NCBI GenBank assembly: GCA_963848045.1
Contig: CAWKCC010000004.1
Coordinates: forward strand, 853,448 to 917,447
Source of the DNA: CAVUAT01 sp963848045
GTDB taxonomy: Bacteria; Actinomycetota; Thermoleophilia; Solirubrobacterales; 70-9
Reading direction: 5' to 3'
DNA: 64,000 nt
The position numbers and the translations under genes are program-made. The notes under the pieces are model-generated. The model saw nothing but the letters and a program-made list of their open reading frames with translations. It made no database searches and had not been told where the DNA came from. This document shows, piece by piece, positions 51,310 through 60,661 of this stretch (its first letter is position 1; the number at the start of each line of letters is the position of its first letter).

Positions 51310-51315
51310 ACAGTA
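51310..51315 (-). promoter_or_regulatory. Putative -10 box TACTGT, leaderless
   Basis: Minus-strand TACTGT ends 7 nt before the GTG at 51302, next to the palindrome. Confidence 0.4.
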
Positions 51316-51382
51316 CCAGGGCGCAAGACGGCCCGCTACCGAGCCGTCCGCCGCCAGGCGCTGTGCGATCCTGGACCGGCAG

Positions 51383-51910
51383 ATGCCCGAGCCGTTCACC
51401 GAGATGCTGACCGGCGGGCACCACAACTCGCTCGGCCGCGCCGAGGAGGTGGTCGGGATCGTCTCGGCCGACCGGGCTCGTCTGGACGAGTTGTTCGCCT
51501 GCCTGGAGGAGCCGGACGAGCTCGTCCGCATGCGGGCGGGCGACGCGCTCGAGAAGGTCTGCCGCGAGCACCCGGCGTGGTTTGTGCCCCACGTCGAGGC
51601 GCTGCTGGGCGAGGTCGGCGAGATCGAGCAGCCTTCGGTTCAGTGGCACGTCGCCCAGATGCTCGATCACCTGCGCGGGGATCTCTCAGACGAGCAGGCC
51701 CGCCGGGCCACCGAGCTGTGTAAGCGCAACCTGACCGAATCGAACGACTGGATCGTCCTCAACGTGACCATGGACGTGCTGGCCGATCAGGCCCAAAGCG
51801 ACCCGCAGCTTGCGGACTGGCTCACCCCGCAGCTGGCCCGCCTGCGCCGCGACCCGCGCAAGTCGGTCGCCAAGCGCGCCGAGAAGCGCCTGGCCGATCT
51901 GGCAGGGTGA
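51383..51910 (+). CDS. HEAT-repeat-like helical protein
   Basis: A 175-residue all-helical protein. Repeats such as LEEPDELVRMRAGDALEKV and RRDPRKSVAKRAEKRLADL resemble HEAT/armadillo helix pairs, suggesting a protein-binding scaffold. There is no signal peptide. It is divergent from the ArsR gene. I know of no specific function. Confidence 0.7.
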   Translation: MPEPFTEMLTGGHHNSLGRAEEVVGIVSADRARLDELFACLEEPDELVRMRAGDALEKVCREHPAWFVPHVEALLGEVGEIEQPSVQWHVAQMLDHLRGDLSDEQARRATELCKRNLTESNDWIVLNVTMDVLADQAQSDPQLADWLTPQLARLRRDPRKSVAKRAEKRLADLAG

Positions 51911-51971
51911 GGCCGGGCCGACGCGCGAGCGCCAGGCAGGGGAACCTCGGCCTCTCCGCGTCCCGCCGCGC

Positions 51972-54461
51972 TCAGGCCGACGCCGGCTCGCCCGCGCTCG
52001 GGGCGCCGCGGAAGCCGCGCAGGCGCAGAGCGTTCGCGACCACCGTCACCGAGGAGGCCGCCATCGCCCCCGCGGCCAGCGCCGGGTCGAGTGTGAGGCC
52101 CCAGATCGGGTAGAGGACTCCCGCCGCGACCGGGATCAGGATCACGTTGTAGGCGAAGGCCCCGACCAGGTTCTGCTTGATCGTCCGCATCGTCTGGCGC
52201 GATAGCTCGATCGGCGCCGCGACCTGGCGAAGATCGCCGGAGATCAGGGTCATGTCGGAGGCCTCCATCGCGATATCGGTGCCGGTCCCGATCGCCACCC
52301 CGATGTCGGCCTGTGCCAGGGCGGGCGCGTCGTTGATGCCGTCCCCGACCATCGCCACCCGTCGCCCGTCCTCCTGCAGCCGCCGGACCTCGCCGACCTT
52401 GTCGTCGGGCAGCACCTCGGCCAGCACCCGGCCGATCCCGGCCTCGGCCGCGATCGCCTCGGCGGTGCGCCGGTTGTCGCCGGTCAGCATCGCCACCTCG
52501 AGTCCCATGCCCCTGAGCTCGGCGACCGCCGCGGGTGCCTCGGGCTTCAGGGTGTCGGCGATCGCCAGCAGCCCCGCGACGCGGTCGTCGACGGCGACGT
52601 GGACGGCGGTCTTGCCCTCGCCCTCGAGTTGCTCGGCCTCGGCGGCCAGGCTGGAGACGTCGATCCCCAGCTCGCGCAGGTGGCGTGCGCTGCCGATCAC
52701 CACCCTCCGTCCGCGGACGGAGGCCGCGACGCCGTGGCCGACCTCCGCCTCGAAGTCCTCGGGCTCGGCGATCTCGAGCCCCTTCTCGCGGGCAGCTTCG
52801 ACGACAGCGGCGGCCAGCGGATGCTCTGAGCGCGACTCGGCGGCGGCGGCCAGGCCGAGCAGCGAGTTCCCGTCGAGCTCACCGGCCGCCCGGACGTCGG
52901 TCACCCGCGGCTCCCCCCTGGTCAGGGTCCCCGTCTTGTCGAGAATGACAGTGTCGAGCTGCTCGGCGGTCTCGAGCGCGGCGCCGCTGCGGACGAGCAC
53001 GCCCATCTCGGCGCCGCGGCCGGTCCCGACCATGATCGCCGTCGGCGTCGCCAGCCCGAGCGCGCAGGGACAGGCGATGATCAGCACCGAGACCAGCGCC
53101 AGCATCGCCGCCGTGAAGCTCGATCCGCTCAGCAGCCAGACGCCGAAGGCGGTCAGGGCGATCGCGATCACCACGGGAACGAAGTAGGCCGAGACCCTGT
53201 CGGCGAGTCGCTGGATCGGGGCCTTCGATCCCTGGGCCTCCTCGACCAGTCGGACGATCTGGGCCAGGGCGGTGTCGCGGCCCACCCGCTCCGCTCGGAA
53301 TCGAAACGACCCCGCGCTGTTGATCGTCGCCCCGATCACCTGATCGCCGGGGCGCTTGTCTACCGGAACGCTCTCGCCGGTCAGCATCGACTCGTCGATC
53401 GTCGAGCTCCCGTCCAGGATCCGGCCGTCCACCGGGACCTTCTCCCCGGGGCGCACCACGACGAGATCGTCGACCGCGACCTGCTCGAGCGGGACCTCCA
53501 CCTCCTGGTCGCCGCGAACCACACGCGCACTGCGCGCCTGGAGCCCGATCAGCTTCTTGATCGCGACCGTGGTCCCGGCCTTGGCGCGGGCCTCGAGCAG
53601 GCGGCCCAGCAGGATCAGGGCGATAATCACCACCGCGGTGTCGAAGTAGACCGGTGGGAGGTCGGGGGGGTCGGCGAAGAGACCGGGCGCAAACGTCGCC
53701 ACCAGGCTGTAGAGATAGGCGACGCTGGTGCCCATCGCGATCAGGGTGTTCATGTCGGCGGAGCCGTGGCGGCCGACCTGCCAGGCCCCGGTGTAGAACG
53801 ACCGGCCCGCCCAGAACTGGACCGGCGTGGCCACGGCCAACATCAGCCACATGGTCGCCCTCTCGCCGAGCGGCGACCAGACGAAGGTCAGGAACAAGAG
53901 CAGCGCGCCGGCGACGGCGGCGACCGCGAAGCGGGCGCGCAGGGAGCGAAGCTCGGCCTGGGCCCGGCGCTCCTCAGCCGAGGTCTCCTCCTCGTCTCCC
54001 CCGTCCTCTGCAAGTGGCCGCGCCTCGTAACCCGCCCGCGAGACGGCCGCGAGCAGGTCTCCGACGCTGAGGCGCCCGGGTTCGTAGGCGACGCTCGCCT
54101 TCCCGTTGGCCAGGTTGGCCGAGGCCTCGGTCACCCCCGGCGTGGCAAGCAACGACTCCTCGATCGAGCTGACGCAGGAGGCGCAGTGCATCCCCTCGAC
54201 CGCGAGGCGGACTCGGGCCTGCTCGGGCGCCGGCGCGACCGCGTAGCCCGCGGCCTCGACGGCGGCGGCGACTCGCTCTCGGTCGAGCTCGCTGCCGCGA
54301 ACCGCGAGCTTGCCGGTGGCCAGATTGGCGCTGGCCTCCTCGACGGCGTCGAGCTCGCTCACGGAATTCTCGATCCGAGAGACGCAGGAGGCGCAGTGCA
54401 TGCCCTCGATCGAGAGCTCCAGCCGCTCCGCATCGGGGGGCGCTGTGGCTGTCCTCGTCAC
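51972..54461 (-). CDS. copA: Copper-translocating P-type ATPase
   Basis: An 829-residue P1B-ATPase exporting Cu(I). Two N-terminal heavy-metal-binding domains each carry GMHCASC (about residues 19-25 and 88-94). The transmembrane metal site is CPC in IIACPCALGLATPTAIM, the phosphorylation site is DKTGTLTRG, HP is in SEHPLAAAV, and the hinge is GDGINDAPALAQADIG. The last two helices have YN and MAxSSVxVVxNALRL, the Cu(I)-type pattern. The start is a GTG at 54461. No copper regulator (CsoR/CueR) adjoins it. Confidence 0.94.
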   Translation of the reverse strand: MTRTATAPPDAERLELSIEGMHCASCVSRIENSVSELDAVEEASANLATGKLAVRGSELDRERVAAAVEAAGYAVAPAPEQARVRLAVEGMHCASCVSSIEESLLATPGVTEASANLANGKASVAYEPGRLSVGDLLAAVSRAGYEARPLAEDGGDEEETSAEERRAQAELRSLRARFAVAAVAGALLLFLTFVWSPLGERATMWLMLAVATPVQFWAGRSFYTGAWQVGRHGSADMNTLIAMGTSVAYLYSLVATFAPGLFADPPDLPPVYFDTAVVIIALILLGRLLEARAKAGTTVAIKKLIGLQARSARVVRGDQEVEVPLEQVAVDDLVVVRPGEKVPVDGRILDGSSTIDESMLTGESVPVDKRPGDQVIGATINSAGSFRFRAERVGRDTALAQIVRLVEEAQGSKAPIQRLADRVSAYFVPVVIAIALTAFGVWLLSGSSFTAAMLALVSVLIIACPCALGLATPTAIMVGTGRGAEMGVLVRSGAALETAEQLDTVILDKTGTLTRGEPRVTDVRAAGELDGNSLLGLAAAAESRSEHPLAAAVVEAAREKGLEIAEPEDFEAEVGHGVAASVRGRRVVIGSARHLRELGIDVSSLAAEAEQLEGEGKTAVHVAVDDRVAGLLAIADTLKPEAPAAVAELRGMGLEVAMLTGDNRRTAEAIAAEAGIGRVLAEVLPDDKVGEVRRLQEDGRRVAMVGDGINDAPALAQADIGVAIGTGTDIAMEASDMTLISGDLRQVAAPIELSRQTMRTIKQNLVGAFAYNVILIPVAAGVLYPIWGLTLDPALAAGAMAASSVTVVANALRLRGFRGAPSAGEPASA

Positions 54462-54612
54462 GCGGGCTGCCTGCCTGATCTCCTATTCACCATCAAGAGG
54501 AATGTACGCCACTGCGGTCCGGTGCTCGGCGGGGCGAGCCGCGCGAGCCCCGAGCAGCCTGGCATCGGCCCTTTTCCCCCGGGCGGTGGGCGCGAGGGCG
54601 CGAGGGCGCGGC

Positions 54613-54618
54613 TAGGGT
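54613..54618 (+). promoter_or_regulatory. Putative -10 box TAGGGT, leaderless
   Basis: TAGGGT ends 6 nt before the ATG at 54625; no Shine-Dalgarno. Confidence 0.4.
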
Positions 54619-54624
54619 CTGGCG

Positions 54625-55563
54625 ATGGCGAGTTTGACCATGGGGATCGATCTCGCGTCACGGCCGGAGAAGACCGCGGTCTGCATCCTGCGCTGGGCAG
54701 ACGCGCCACCGGCACTGCTCACGCTCTGCAGGGGCCGGGCCGACGACGGGGCGGCCCTCGACACGTGGTGGCTCTCGAGCACCGCGTACGGCATGCGCGA
54801 CGGCTCCGGGGCCCGAATCACGAAGGTCGGCATCGACGCTCCGTTCGGCTGGCCCGAGCCGTTCCTCGACGCCCTCGCCGCCTACCGCTCCGCCCCCTCA
54901 TGGCCGACCGGGCTCGATCGCCCTCTCGGCCAGTGCCGGCTGCGCGAGACCGACCGCGCGGTGCATCGCCGCTCCGGCAAGTGGCCGCTCTCGGTCAGCT
55001 CCGACTGGATCGCGATGCCCGCGATGCGCTGCGCAGCCATGCTGACCGAGATCGCCGAGCACGCCGGCGCCGAGGCCGTCTCGCGCGACGGCGCCGGCCT
55101 CTGCTGCGAGGTGTACCCGGATCCGGCCCTGCGGTGGTGGACCAGCGATGCGCCGCAGGCCCTGGCGCCTCGCGAGAGCTACAAGGGCAGCGCCGCCGGG
55201 GAGAGGCGAACCGAGCTGCTGGCCGCGCTGCGCTCGCGGCTCGAGATCGAGGACAGCGATCACCGCTTGGAGCAGGTCGGGCTCGAGGACGACTATCTCG
55301 ACGCCCTTCTCTGCGCGCTCGTCGCCCGCGCCGTCGAGCTCGGGCTCAGCCATGGGCCCGAGACCGAGTCAGAGCGCCGGAGGGCTGCGGTGGAGGGCTG
55401 GATTCACCTTCCCAGCGACTCGCTCGATCTCCTCGCCTTCGGGCCTGACGGGCGCTCTGGCCGGGGCGGAGCGAGAGCGAACGGCGCGTCTTCCGGGCGC
55501 GGTGCTCTCGCTGTCGGCGCCGCCCCGCTACGCGGGGCGGCGCCGCAACCGAAGGACCCCTAG
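54625..55563 (+). CDS. DUF429-family protein (RNase H-like fold)
   Basis: A 312-residue protein. MGIDLASRPEKTAVC near the start, VGIDAPFGWPEPF, RLRETDRAVHRR and the late DDYLDALLCALVARA are the conserved acidic-residue motifs of DUF429, a family predicted to have a ribonuclease-H-like fold and possible nuclease activity. The last ~40 residues are low-complexity Gly/Ala/Arg and are encoded across a perfect 13-bp hairpin, so the true end may once have been earlier. The gene overlaps the convergent HdeD gene by 4 bp. Confidence 0.75.
   Translation: MASLTMGIDLASRPEKTAVCILRWADAPPALLTLCRGRADDGAALDTWWLSSTAYGMRDGSGARITKVGIDAPFGWPEPFLDALAAYRSAPSWPTGLDRPLGQCRLRETDRAVHRRSGKWPLSVSSDWIAMPAMRCAAMLTEIAEHAGAEAVSRDGAGLCCEVYPDPALRWWTSDAPQALAPRESYKGSAAGERRTELLAALRSRLEIEDSDHRLEQVGLEDDYLDALLCALVARAVELGLSHGPETESERRRAAVEGWIHLPSDSLDLLAFGPDGRSGRGGARANGASSGRGALAVGAAPLRGAAPQPKDP
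55516..55544. terminator. 13-bp perfect hairpin inside the DUF429 3' end
   Basis: GGCGCCGCCCCGC and its exact reverse complement flank a TAC loop. It lies inside the DUF429 reading frame, 19 bp before its stop, between two convergent genes, and looks like a bidirectional terminator. Confidence 0.6.
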
Positions 55564-56135
55564 ATCAGCCGCCCGACCTTGCGGATCTGGAAGGCGCGCA
55601 CGATGTTGATGATGCCCTCCATCAGCGCCCAGATTCCCGCGAAGACCAACAGCACGTAGGTCTTCTCGATGAAGAACTGCCCGCCCGTGTAGAAGGCGAG
55701 CGCGACCATCAGGATCCCCGCGACCAGCCCGAGCCACCAGAGCTCGTTCACCTCGCGGGCCGAGAACGCCTCGATGATCCAGAAGATGCCGACCAGCAAG
55801 AACAGGAAGCCGAGGATGTCGGCGATCGCGGCGAAGGTGTTCTCGGGACTGATGAAGGTGATGATCGCCGCGCCCAGGAACAGCACCCCGAAGATCGCGA
55901 ACAGCCACTTCATGGTGTCGGCGATGCTCATCAGCATGAATTGCTGAGCCGATGCTCCGAGGAACATGATCCCGATGATCACGCCGACCGTCGTGATCGA
56001 GGCCTGGTCGAACTGCAGGATGACCACGGCGGCGATCGTCCAGAGAATCCCCAGCAGCAGCCAAAGCCACCACATCTTGGAGAGCCCCTGGAGCGCGTCG
56101 CGCTCGGCGCTCGTCAGCGATTCAGCTTCACCCAT
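55560..56135 (-). CDS. HdeD/DUF308-family membrane protein
   Basis: A 191-residue protein with six predicted membrane segments (for example WWLWLLLGILWTIAAVVIL, VGVIIGIMFLGASAQQF and LLVFAGIWALMEGI). The repeated two- to three-helix units with Trp-Gly pairs are typical of HdeD (acid-resistance membrane protein) and DUF308 relatives. The ATG at 56135 is preferred over the one at 56147 because GGAG sits 6 nt upstream of it. The physiological role outside enterobacteria is unknown. Confidence 0.82.
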   Translation of the reverse strand: MGEAESLTSAERDALQGLSKMWWLWLLLGILWTIAAVVILQFDQASITTVGVIIGIMFLGASAQQFMLMSIADTMKWLFAIFGVLFLGAAIITFISPENTFAAIADILGFLFLLVGIFWIIEAFSAREVNELWWLGLVAGILMVALAFYTGGQFFIEKTYVLLVFAGIWALMEGIINIVRAFQIRKVGRLI

Positions 56136-56236
56136 GTGTGTCTCCATTTCTGTCTTGGGGGGCCGGTTGGCCCCGTCGGCGGCGCAGCATAGGAGAGGGC
56201 GGCGTCGGAGGCCGCGGCGGGCTCGCTCCTCGCCGC

Positions 56237-57631
56237 CTAGGCGACCACGCCGGCGCCGGCGCTCGGCGATGTGGCCGCCTCGGCAGCGAGCACCTCTGCG
56301 GCGGCCCGGCGCCCGGCCTGGATGGCGCCGTCGAAGTAGCCCATCCAGCGGGTCGCCGTCTCGGTGCCCGCCCAGTGGACGCGACCGATCGGCGGGCGCA
56401 GCGAGCGCCCGTAGGAGGTCCAGGCGCCAGGCCCCAGCACTCCCGCATAGCAGCCCCGCGAGTAGGGCTCGGCGCTCCAGTCCTGCTCGAGGTAGGCCGT
56501 CGGCCGCGACGCCCGCGCGCCGAACAGACGCGAGAAGGTGCCGAGCACGGCCTCGCGGCGCTCGGGCTCGGCCGCGGCACCCAGGCGGCGCGCGTCGCCT
56601 CCCTCCAGAAAGCCCATCAGCACGCCGGGGCTGCCCTGCGGCGGGGTGTTGTCATAGACCACCTGCACGGGGCCCGGCAGGCTCAGCGCCTGGCCCGAGA
56701 GCCCGTCCTGGCGCCAGAAGGGCTCGTCGTAAACGGCCATGCACTTGATCACCGTGCCCATCGGCATCCGCTGCGTGAGCTGGTCGCGCGCGCTCGGCAG
56801 CGGCGGGTCGTAGGTGATGCGCCCGGCGAGGGCAGGGGGGATCGCGATGATCGCGCGGCGGGCCCGCACCCGGCGCGCGCCCTCGCCGACGATGACGCCG
56901 TCGCCCTCTGCGAGCACCCGGCGCACCGGGGTCTCCACGCGCACCCGCTCGCCCAGCGCCTCGGCCATCCTCAGCGAGATCAGCTGCGAGCCGCCGACCA
57001 CGCGGTCCTGCTGGGCGCCTCCCTCGGTGTCGATCAGATCGTCCCAGCCGCCCGCGCTGGCCGCGTAGAAGAGGGCGTGCAGCAGCGAGACGTCGGCGGG
57101 CTCGACCGAGAAGACTCCCCTGATCCCCATCGCCAGCGCCTCGCGCGCCGTCTTGGTGCGCGCCGCGCGCCGGATCCAGGTAGCGACGCTCTGCTCGTCG
57201 AGGCGATCGGCGCCGGGCGCCTCCCAGGGCGCCTCGGGGGCGACCCTCTTGGCCAGGCGCTTGAAGCGCGCCTCGGCACGCCCGTAGTCGGCCAGCACCA
57301 GCGGGTTGAGGCGAGGGATCGTGCCCGTGTAGCGGCTGAGCCTGCCGCGGGCGTCCTCCCAGAGGTTCTTGCCCTCTGTGTGGGTGGGGTAGGTCTCGAG
57401 CCCCAGCTCCTCGATCAGCCCCATCGCCTCGTGCTGGGTGGGGCCCACCCACTGGCCCCCCAGCTCGACCACCTCGTCGGGGCGCTCGCCGACGGCGTGG
57501 TTGAGGGTGCGGCCCCCCACCCGCTCGCGCGCCTCCAACACCACCACGTCCAGGCCCGCCGCCTCCAGCTCGCGCGCCGCGGCCAACCCCGAGAGGCCGG
57601 CGCCGACCACCGCTGCGTCGTAGTCGTGCAT
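56237..57631 (-). CDS. Flavin monoamine oxidase family protein
   Basis: A 464-residue FAD amine oxidase. The FAD motif is AAVVGAGLSGLAAARELEAA, then VLEARERVGGRT. The substrate-domain motif ELGGQWVGPTQ and the C-terminal RVHWAGTETATRWMGYFDGA are the usual monoamine/polyamine oxidase signatures. There is no signal peptide, so it is cytosolic. The ATG at 57631 (MHDYDAAV) is preferred over a TTG three codons upstream. It lies 34 bp after the aminotransferase gene, suggesting joint amine catabolism. Confidence 0.87.
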   Translation of the reverse strand: MHDYDAAVVGAGLSGLAAARELEAAGLDVVVLEARERVGGRTLNHAVGERPDEVVELGGQWVGPTQHEAMGLIEELGLETYPTHTEGKNLWEDARGRLSRYTGTIPRLNPLVLADYGRAEARFKRLAKRVAPEAPWEAPGADRLDEQSVATWIRRAARTKTAREALAMGIRGVFSVEPADVSLLHALFYAASAGGWDDLIDTEGGAQQDRVVGGSQLISLRMAEALGERVRVETPVRRVLAEGDGVIVGEGARRVRARRAIIAIPPALAGRITYDPPLPSARDQLTQRMPMGTVIKCMAVYDEPFWRQDGLSGQALSLPGPVQVVYDNTPPQGSPGVLMGFLEGGDARRLGAAAEPERREAVLGTFSRLFGARASRPTAYLEQDWSAEPYSRGCYAGVLGPGAWTSYGRSLRPPIGRVHWAGTETATRWMGYFDGAIQAGRRAAAEVLAAEAATSPSAGAGVVA

Positions 57632-57665
57632 CGGCGCCAAGTATCGCCGCCGGGGCGCGGCCGGG

Positions 57666-59036
57666 CTAGCCGGCCAGCTCCGCGCAGGCCTCGGCGAAGG
57701 CCTCGCTGTGGCGGTCCACGTCGGCCTCGACGGTCGCCGGGCAGATCAGGGCCATGTTGTGGAAGGGCGTGATCAGCACCCCCCGGTTGAGCAGGTGGAG
57801 GTGCAGGTACTCCTCGACCGCCTGGTCGCCCATCTTCGCCGCCTCGCCCCCGCTCAGCGGCGGCTCGGGGGCGAAGCGGTACTCGGCCCGGGCGCCGAGC
57901 TGGGTCACGTGCCAGGGAAGGGCGTGGCGGTCGAGCACCTCCTGCACGGCCTCGGTGAAGCGGTCGGCGAGCGCGATCATGCGCTCGAAGGCCTCGGCCG
58001 TGAGCACCTCGCCCAGGGTCGCGCGGATCGCGGCGGTCGAGAGCGCGTTGCCCGCCAGGGTGCCGCCGACCCCGCCGGTGTCCTCGTAGTCGGCGTGCTC
58101 CTCGCGCTCGATGCGGGCGGCGACCTCGGCGCTCATCCCGAAGGCGCCAGCCGGCACGCCTCCCGCGATCGACTTGCCGACGGTGAGCATGTCGGGCGCC
58201 AGGCCATGCGCCGCGGTGTAGCCGCCGGGCCCGGCGCTGAGGGTGTGGGTCTCGTCGATCACCAGCAGGGTCCCGGTGTCGCGGGTCAGCTCGCGCAGGC
58301 GCTCGTGAAAGCCCGGCTCGGGCAGCACGATGCCGATGTTGGTCAGCGCCGGCTCGGCCAGCACGCAGGCGATCTCGCCGCCCGCCAGCGCGCGCTCCAG
58401 GGCATCGGGGTCGTTGAACTCGACCACCTCTGTGGTCACGGTCGGGTCCACCGGCGGGCCGACGTTGCCCTCGCGCGAGATCCCGCGGCCGTCGGGACCA
58501 ACCACGATGAAGGTCTCGTCGACCGTGCCGTGGTAGCAGTGGCCGAAGACCAGGATGCGCCCGCGCCCGGTGATCTGGCGCGCCAGGCGGATCGCGAATC
58601 GGTTGGCGTCGGTCGCGGTCAGGGTGAGCTGCCAGAGCGGCAGCCCGAAGCGCCGCTCCAGCTCGGCCCCGGCCCAGATCGCGTCCTCGGTGGGCAGCAT
58701 CATCGTCGCGCCGCTCGCGTAGCGCTCGGCGACCGCCGCGGTGGTTGGGGCGGGGGCGTGGCCGGCCATCGCGCCGGTGTCGCCCAGGCAGAGGTCCACG
58801 TACTCGTTGCCGTCGACGTCGGTGATCCGCGCGCCGCTGGCCTCGGCGGCGAAGACCGGGTGCCCGCCCGGCCACATCACCATCCAGCTCATCGGCACCC
58901 CGCCGAGCAGGTTCGCCCGCGCCTGCTCGAAGAGCTCGCGCGAGCGGGGGTGCTCGGCCGCGAAGCGCTCGCGCTCGCGATCGGTCAGCGAGGCGAGGCG
59001 CTCGCGGTCGATCTTGGTCAGCTCGCGGTCGGGCAT
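57666..59036 (-). CDS. Class III PLP aminotransferase (GSA-aminomutase-like)
   Basis: A 456-residue fold-type I PLP enzyme. Visible are DVDGNEYVDLCLGDTGAMAGH, the LTATDANRFAIRLARQITGR cofactor region, VIDETHTLSAGPGG (PLP-binding aspartate) and the Schiff-base lysine in TVGKSIAGGVPAGAFG. Similarity is to glutamate-1-semialdehyde aminomutases and related beta/omega-transaminases. With a monoamine oxidase and a PhzF protein in the same minus-strand run, an amine or beta-amino acid pathway is plausible. The start codon is 7 bp from the PhzF stop. Confidence 0.85.
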   Translation of the reverse strand: MPDRELTKIDRERLASLTDRERERFAAEHPRSRELFEQARANLLGGVPMSWMVMWPGGHPVFAAEASGARITDVDGNEYVDLCLGDTGAMAGHAPAPTTAAVAERYASGATMMLPTEDAIWAGAELERRFGLPLWQLTLTATDANRFAIRLARQITGRGRILVFGHCYHGTVDETFIVVGPDGRGISREGNVGPPVDPTVTTEVVEFNDPDALERALAGGEIACVLAEPALTNIGIVLPEPGFHERLRELTRDTGTLLVIDETHTLSAGPGGYTAAHGLAPDMLTVGKSIAGGVPAGAFGMSAEVAARIEREEHADYEDTGGVGGTLAGNALSTAAIRATLGEVLTAEAFERMIALADRFTEAVQEVLDRHALPWHVTQLGARAEYRFAPEPPLSGGEAAKMGDQAVEEYLHLHLLNRGVLITPFHNMALICPATVEADVDRHSEAFAEACAELAG

Positions 59037-59043
59037 GCGGCTA

Positions 59044-59931
59044 TCACTCTGCCACAGCGCCGGGCGCGATGGGCAACTCGACGGTGCCCTCGATCAGCGG
59101 CACCACCGAGCCGCTGACCCGCACCCGGCCCCCCTCGTCCATCGCGGCCTCCAGCCTGCTCGGCCGCCCCATCTCGGCGCCCTGGCTGACCGTGATCTCG
59201 GGCTCCCCGAGCCGCCGGTGCAGGTAGGCGCAGAGCGGGCCGACCGCCGAGCCGGTCGCCGGGTCCTCCCCCAGCCCCGGGAATCTGGCGAAGGAGCGCG
59301 CCCGCCCCCGCCGCTCCTGCGGCTCGCACCAGGCGAGGTAGAGCAGCTCGCCCTGATGCGGGCCGAGCAGCGCGTCGATCGCCTCGTAGTCGGGGGCGAC
59401 CCGGCCCAGCGCCTCGGGGCTCGCCAGCGGCGCGATCGCGTTCGCGATCCCGGTCGAGACGACCTGCGGCGGCAGCTCGGGGTGCGCGTCGCCCGGCTCG
59501 AGCCCTGCGGCGCGCATCGTCTCGGCCGGGTCGAGCTCGGCGCCGAACACCGTCTCGGCCTGCAGCATCGAGGCTCGCCAGCGCTCGCCCTCCGCGCGCA
59601 CCTCGACGGGCTGCAGGCCGGCCCCGGTCTGCTGGGTGTAGCTCGCCGCGCTCTCCCCGCGCCAGCGCGCCACCGCCACGGCGGTCCCCAGTGAGGGATG
59701 ACCGGCGAAGGCGAGCTCGCCTCCCGGGGTCCAGATCCGGTTGCGGTAGTCGGCCCCGTCCGCGCCGGCCGACTGCACGAAGGTCGTCTCCGAGAGGCGC
59801 GTCTCGCGAGCGAAGGCGAGCATCACCGCGTCGGCGACTTGGTCGGCGTCGTCCACCACGGCGAGCCCGTTGCCGGCCAGCGGGCGCTCGGTGAAGACGT
59901 CGAAGAACGCGACCCGGCGGCTGGCTGGCAT
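59044..59931 (-). CDS. PhzF-family isomerase/epimerase
   Basis: A 295-residue diaminopimelate-epimerase-fold protein. FFDVFTERPLAGNGLAVV, the catalytic glutamate in LSETTFV, FAGHPSLGTAVA and the C-terminal GEDPATGSAVGPL are the family signatures. Members catalyse proton shifts; only some make phenazines and no other phz gene is present. The ATG at 59931 follows a TATGAT box by 8 nt. It starts a three-gene minus-strand run with the aminotransferase and amine oxidase. Confidence 0.9.
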   Translation of the reverse strand: MPASRRVAFFDVFTERPLAGNGLAVVDDADQVADAVMLAFARETRLSETTFVQSAGADGADYRNRIWTPGGELAFAGHPSLGTAVAVARWRGESAASYTQQTGAGLQPVEVRAEGERWRASMLQAETVFGAELDPAETMRAAGLEPGDAHPELPPQVVSTGIANAIAPLASPEALGRVAPDYEAIDALLGPHQGELLYLAWCEPQERRGRARSFARFPGLGEDPATGSAVGPLCAYLHRRLGEPEITVSQGAEMGRPSRLEAAMDEGGRVRVSGSVVPLIEGTVELPIAPGAVAE

Positions 59932-59939
59932 CGCCGCCG

Positions 59940-59945
59940 ATCATA
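59940..59945 (-). promoter_or_regulatory. Putative -10 box TATGAT, leaderless
   Basis: Minus-strand TATGAT ends 8 nt before the ATG at 59931. It is the closest of the set to the TATAAT consensus. Confidence 0.45.
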
Positions 59946-60022
59946 GGGGCGGTTGGGTCCGCCGCCACCCCTAGGGTCTTTGGCAGACTCCAGCCCCGCA
60001 AACGACCAAGGGAGCGACGCAG

Positions 60023-60646
60023 ATGAAGCCCGACTATCCCCTCAGCTTCTCGGTGGACTATCCGGACCGCGACCTCAACCGGCTCAGCACCTTCTTTCGC
60101 ATCTTCGCGATCATCCCGATCGCGATCGTCTTGGCGCTGGTCTCCGGCGCGGCGAGCGGCGGTGCCTCCGGCGAGGGCGGCGGCTTCTACCTGGCGGCCG
60201 GCGGGTTCCTGTTCGGGGGACCGTTGGTGATGCTGCTCTTCCGCAAGAAGTACCCGGCCTGGTGGTCGAGCTGGAACCGCGAGCTGCTGCGCTTCACCAA
60301 CCGCGTCCACATCTACCTGTGGCTGATGAACGACACCTACCCCTCCACCGACGAGGAGCAGTCGGTCCACCTCGACTTCCCGACCCCCAACGGCGAGGAG
60401 CTGAGCCGCGGGCTGCCGCTGGTCAAGTGGTTCCTCGCGATCCCGCACTACATCGTGCTCTTCTTCCTCGGCATCGCGGCGTTCTTCTGCGTGGTGATCG
60501 CCTGGTTCGCGATCCTATTCACGGGCCGCTACCCGCAGTCGCTTTTTGAGTTCGTCGAGGGCGTGCTGCGCTGGGGAAACCGGGTCGTCGCCTACGCCTT
60601 CATCCTGGTCACCGACGAGTACCCGCCCTTCAGCCTGCAGCCCTAG
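60023..60646 (+). CDS. DUF4389-family membrane protein
   Basis: A 207-residue protein. The N-terminal PDRDLNRLSTFFRIFAIIPIAIVLALV and a second half with LSRGLPLVKWFLAIPHYIVLF and LFTGRYPQSLFEFVEGVLRW fit DUF4389 (each half has the Arg-Leu-x-x-x-R-hydrophobic pattern and membrane helices). Four membrane segments are likely. The function is unknown. The ATG has an AAGGGAG Shine-Dalgarno. A strong terminator follows the gene. Confidence 0.8.
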   Translation: MKPDYPLSFSVDYPDRDLNRLSTFFRIFAIIPIAIVLALVSGAASGGASGEGGGFYLAAGGFLFGGPLVMLLFRKKYPAWWSSWNRELLRFTNRVHIYLWLMNDTYPSTDEEQSVHLDFPTPNGEELSRGLPLVKWFLAIPHYIVLFFLGIAAFFCVVIAWFAILFTGRYPQSLFEFVEGVLRWGNRVVAYAFILVTDEYPPFSLQP

Positions 60647-60661
60647 AGCGCCCACAAATAG

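Noticed and set aside
59044..59931. PhzF as evidence of a phenazine cluster
   Set aside because: No other phenazine genes are present; PhzF-fold isomerases are widespread with other roles.
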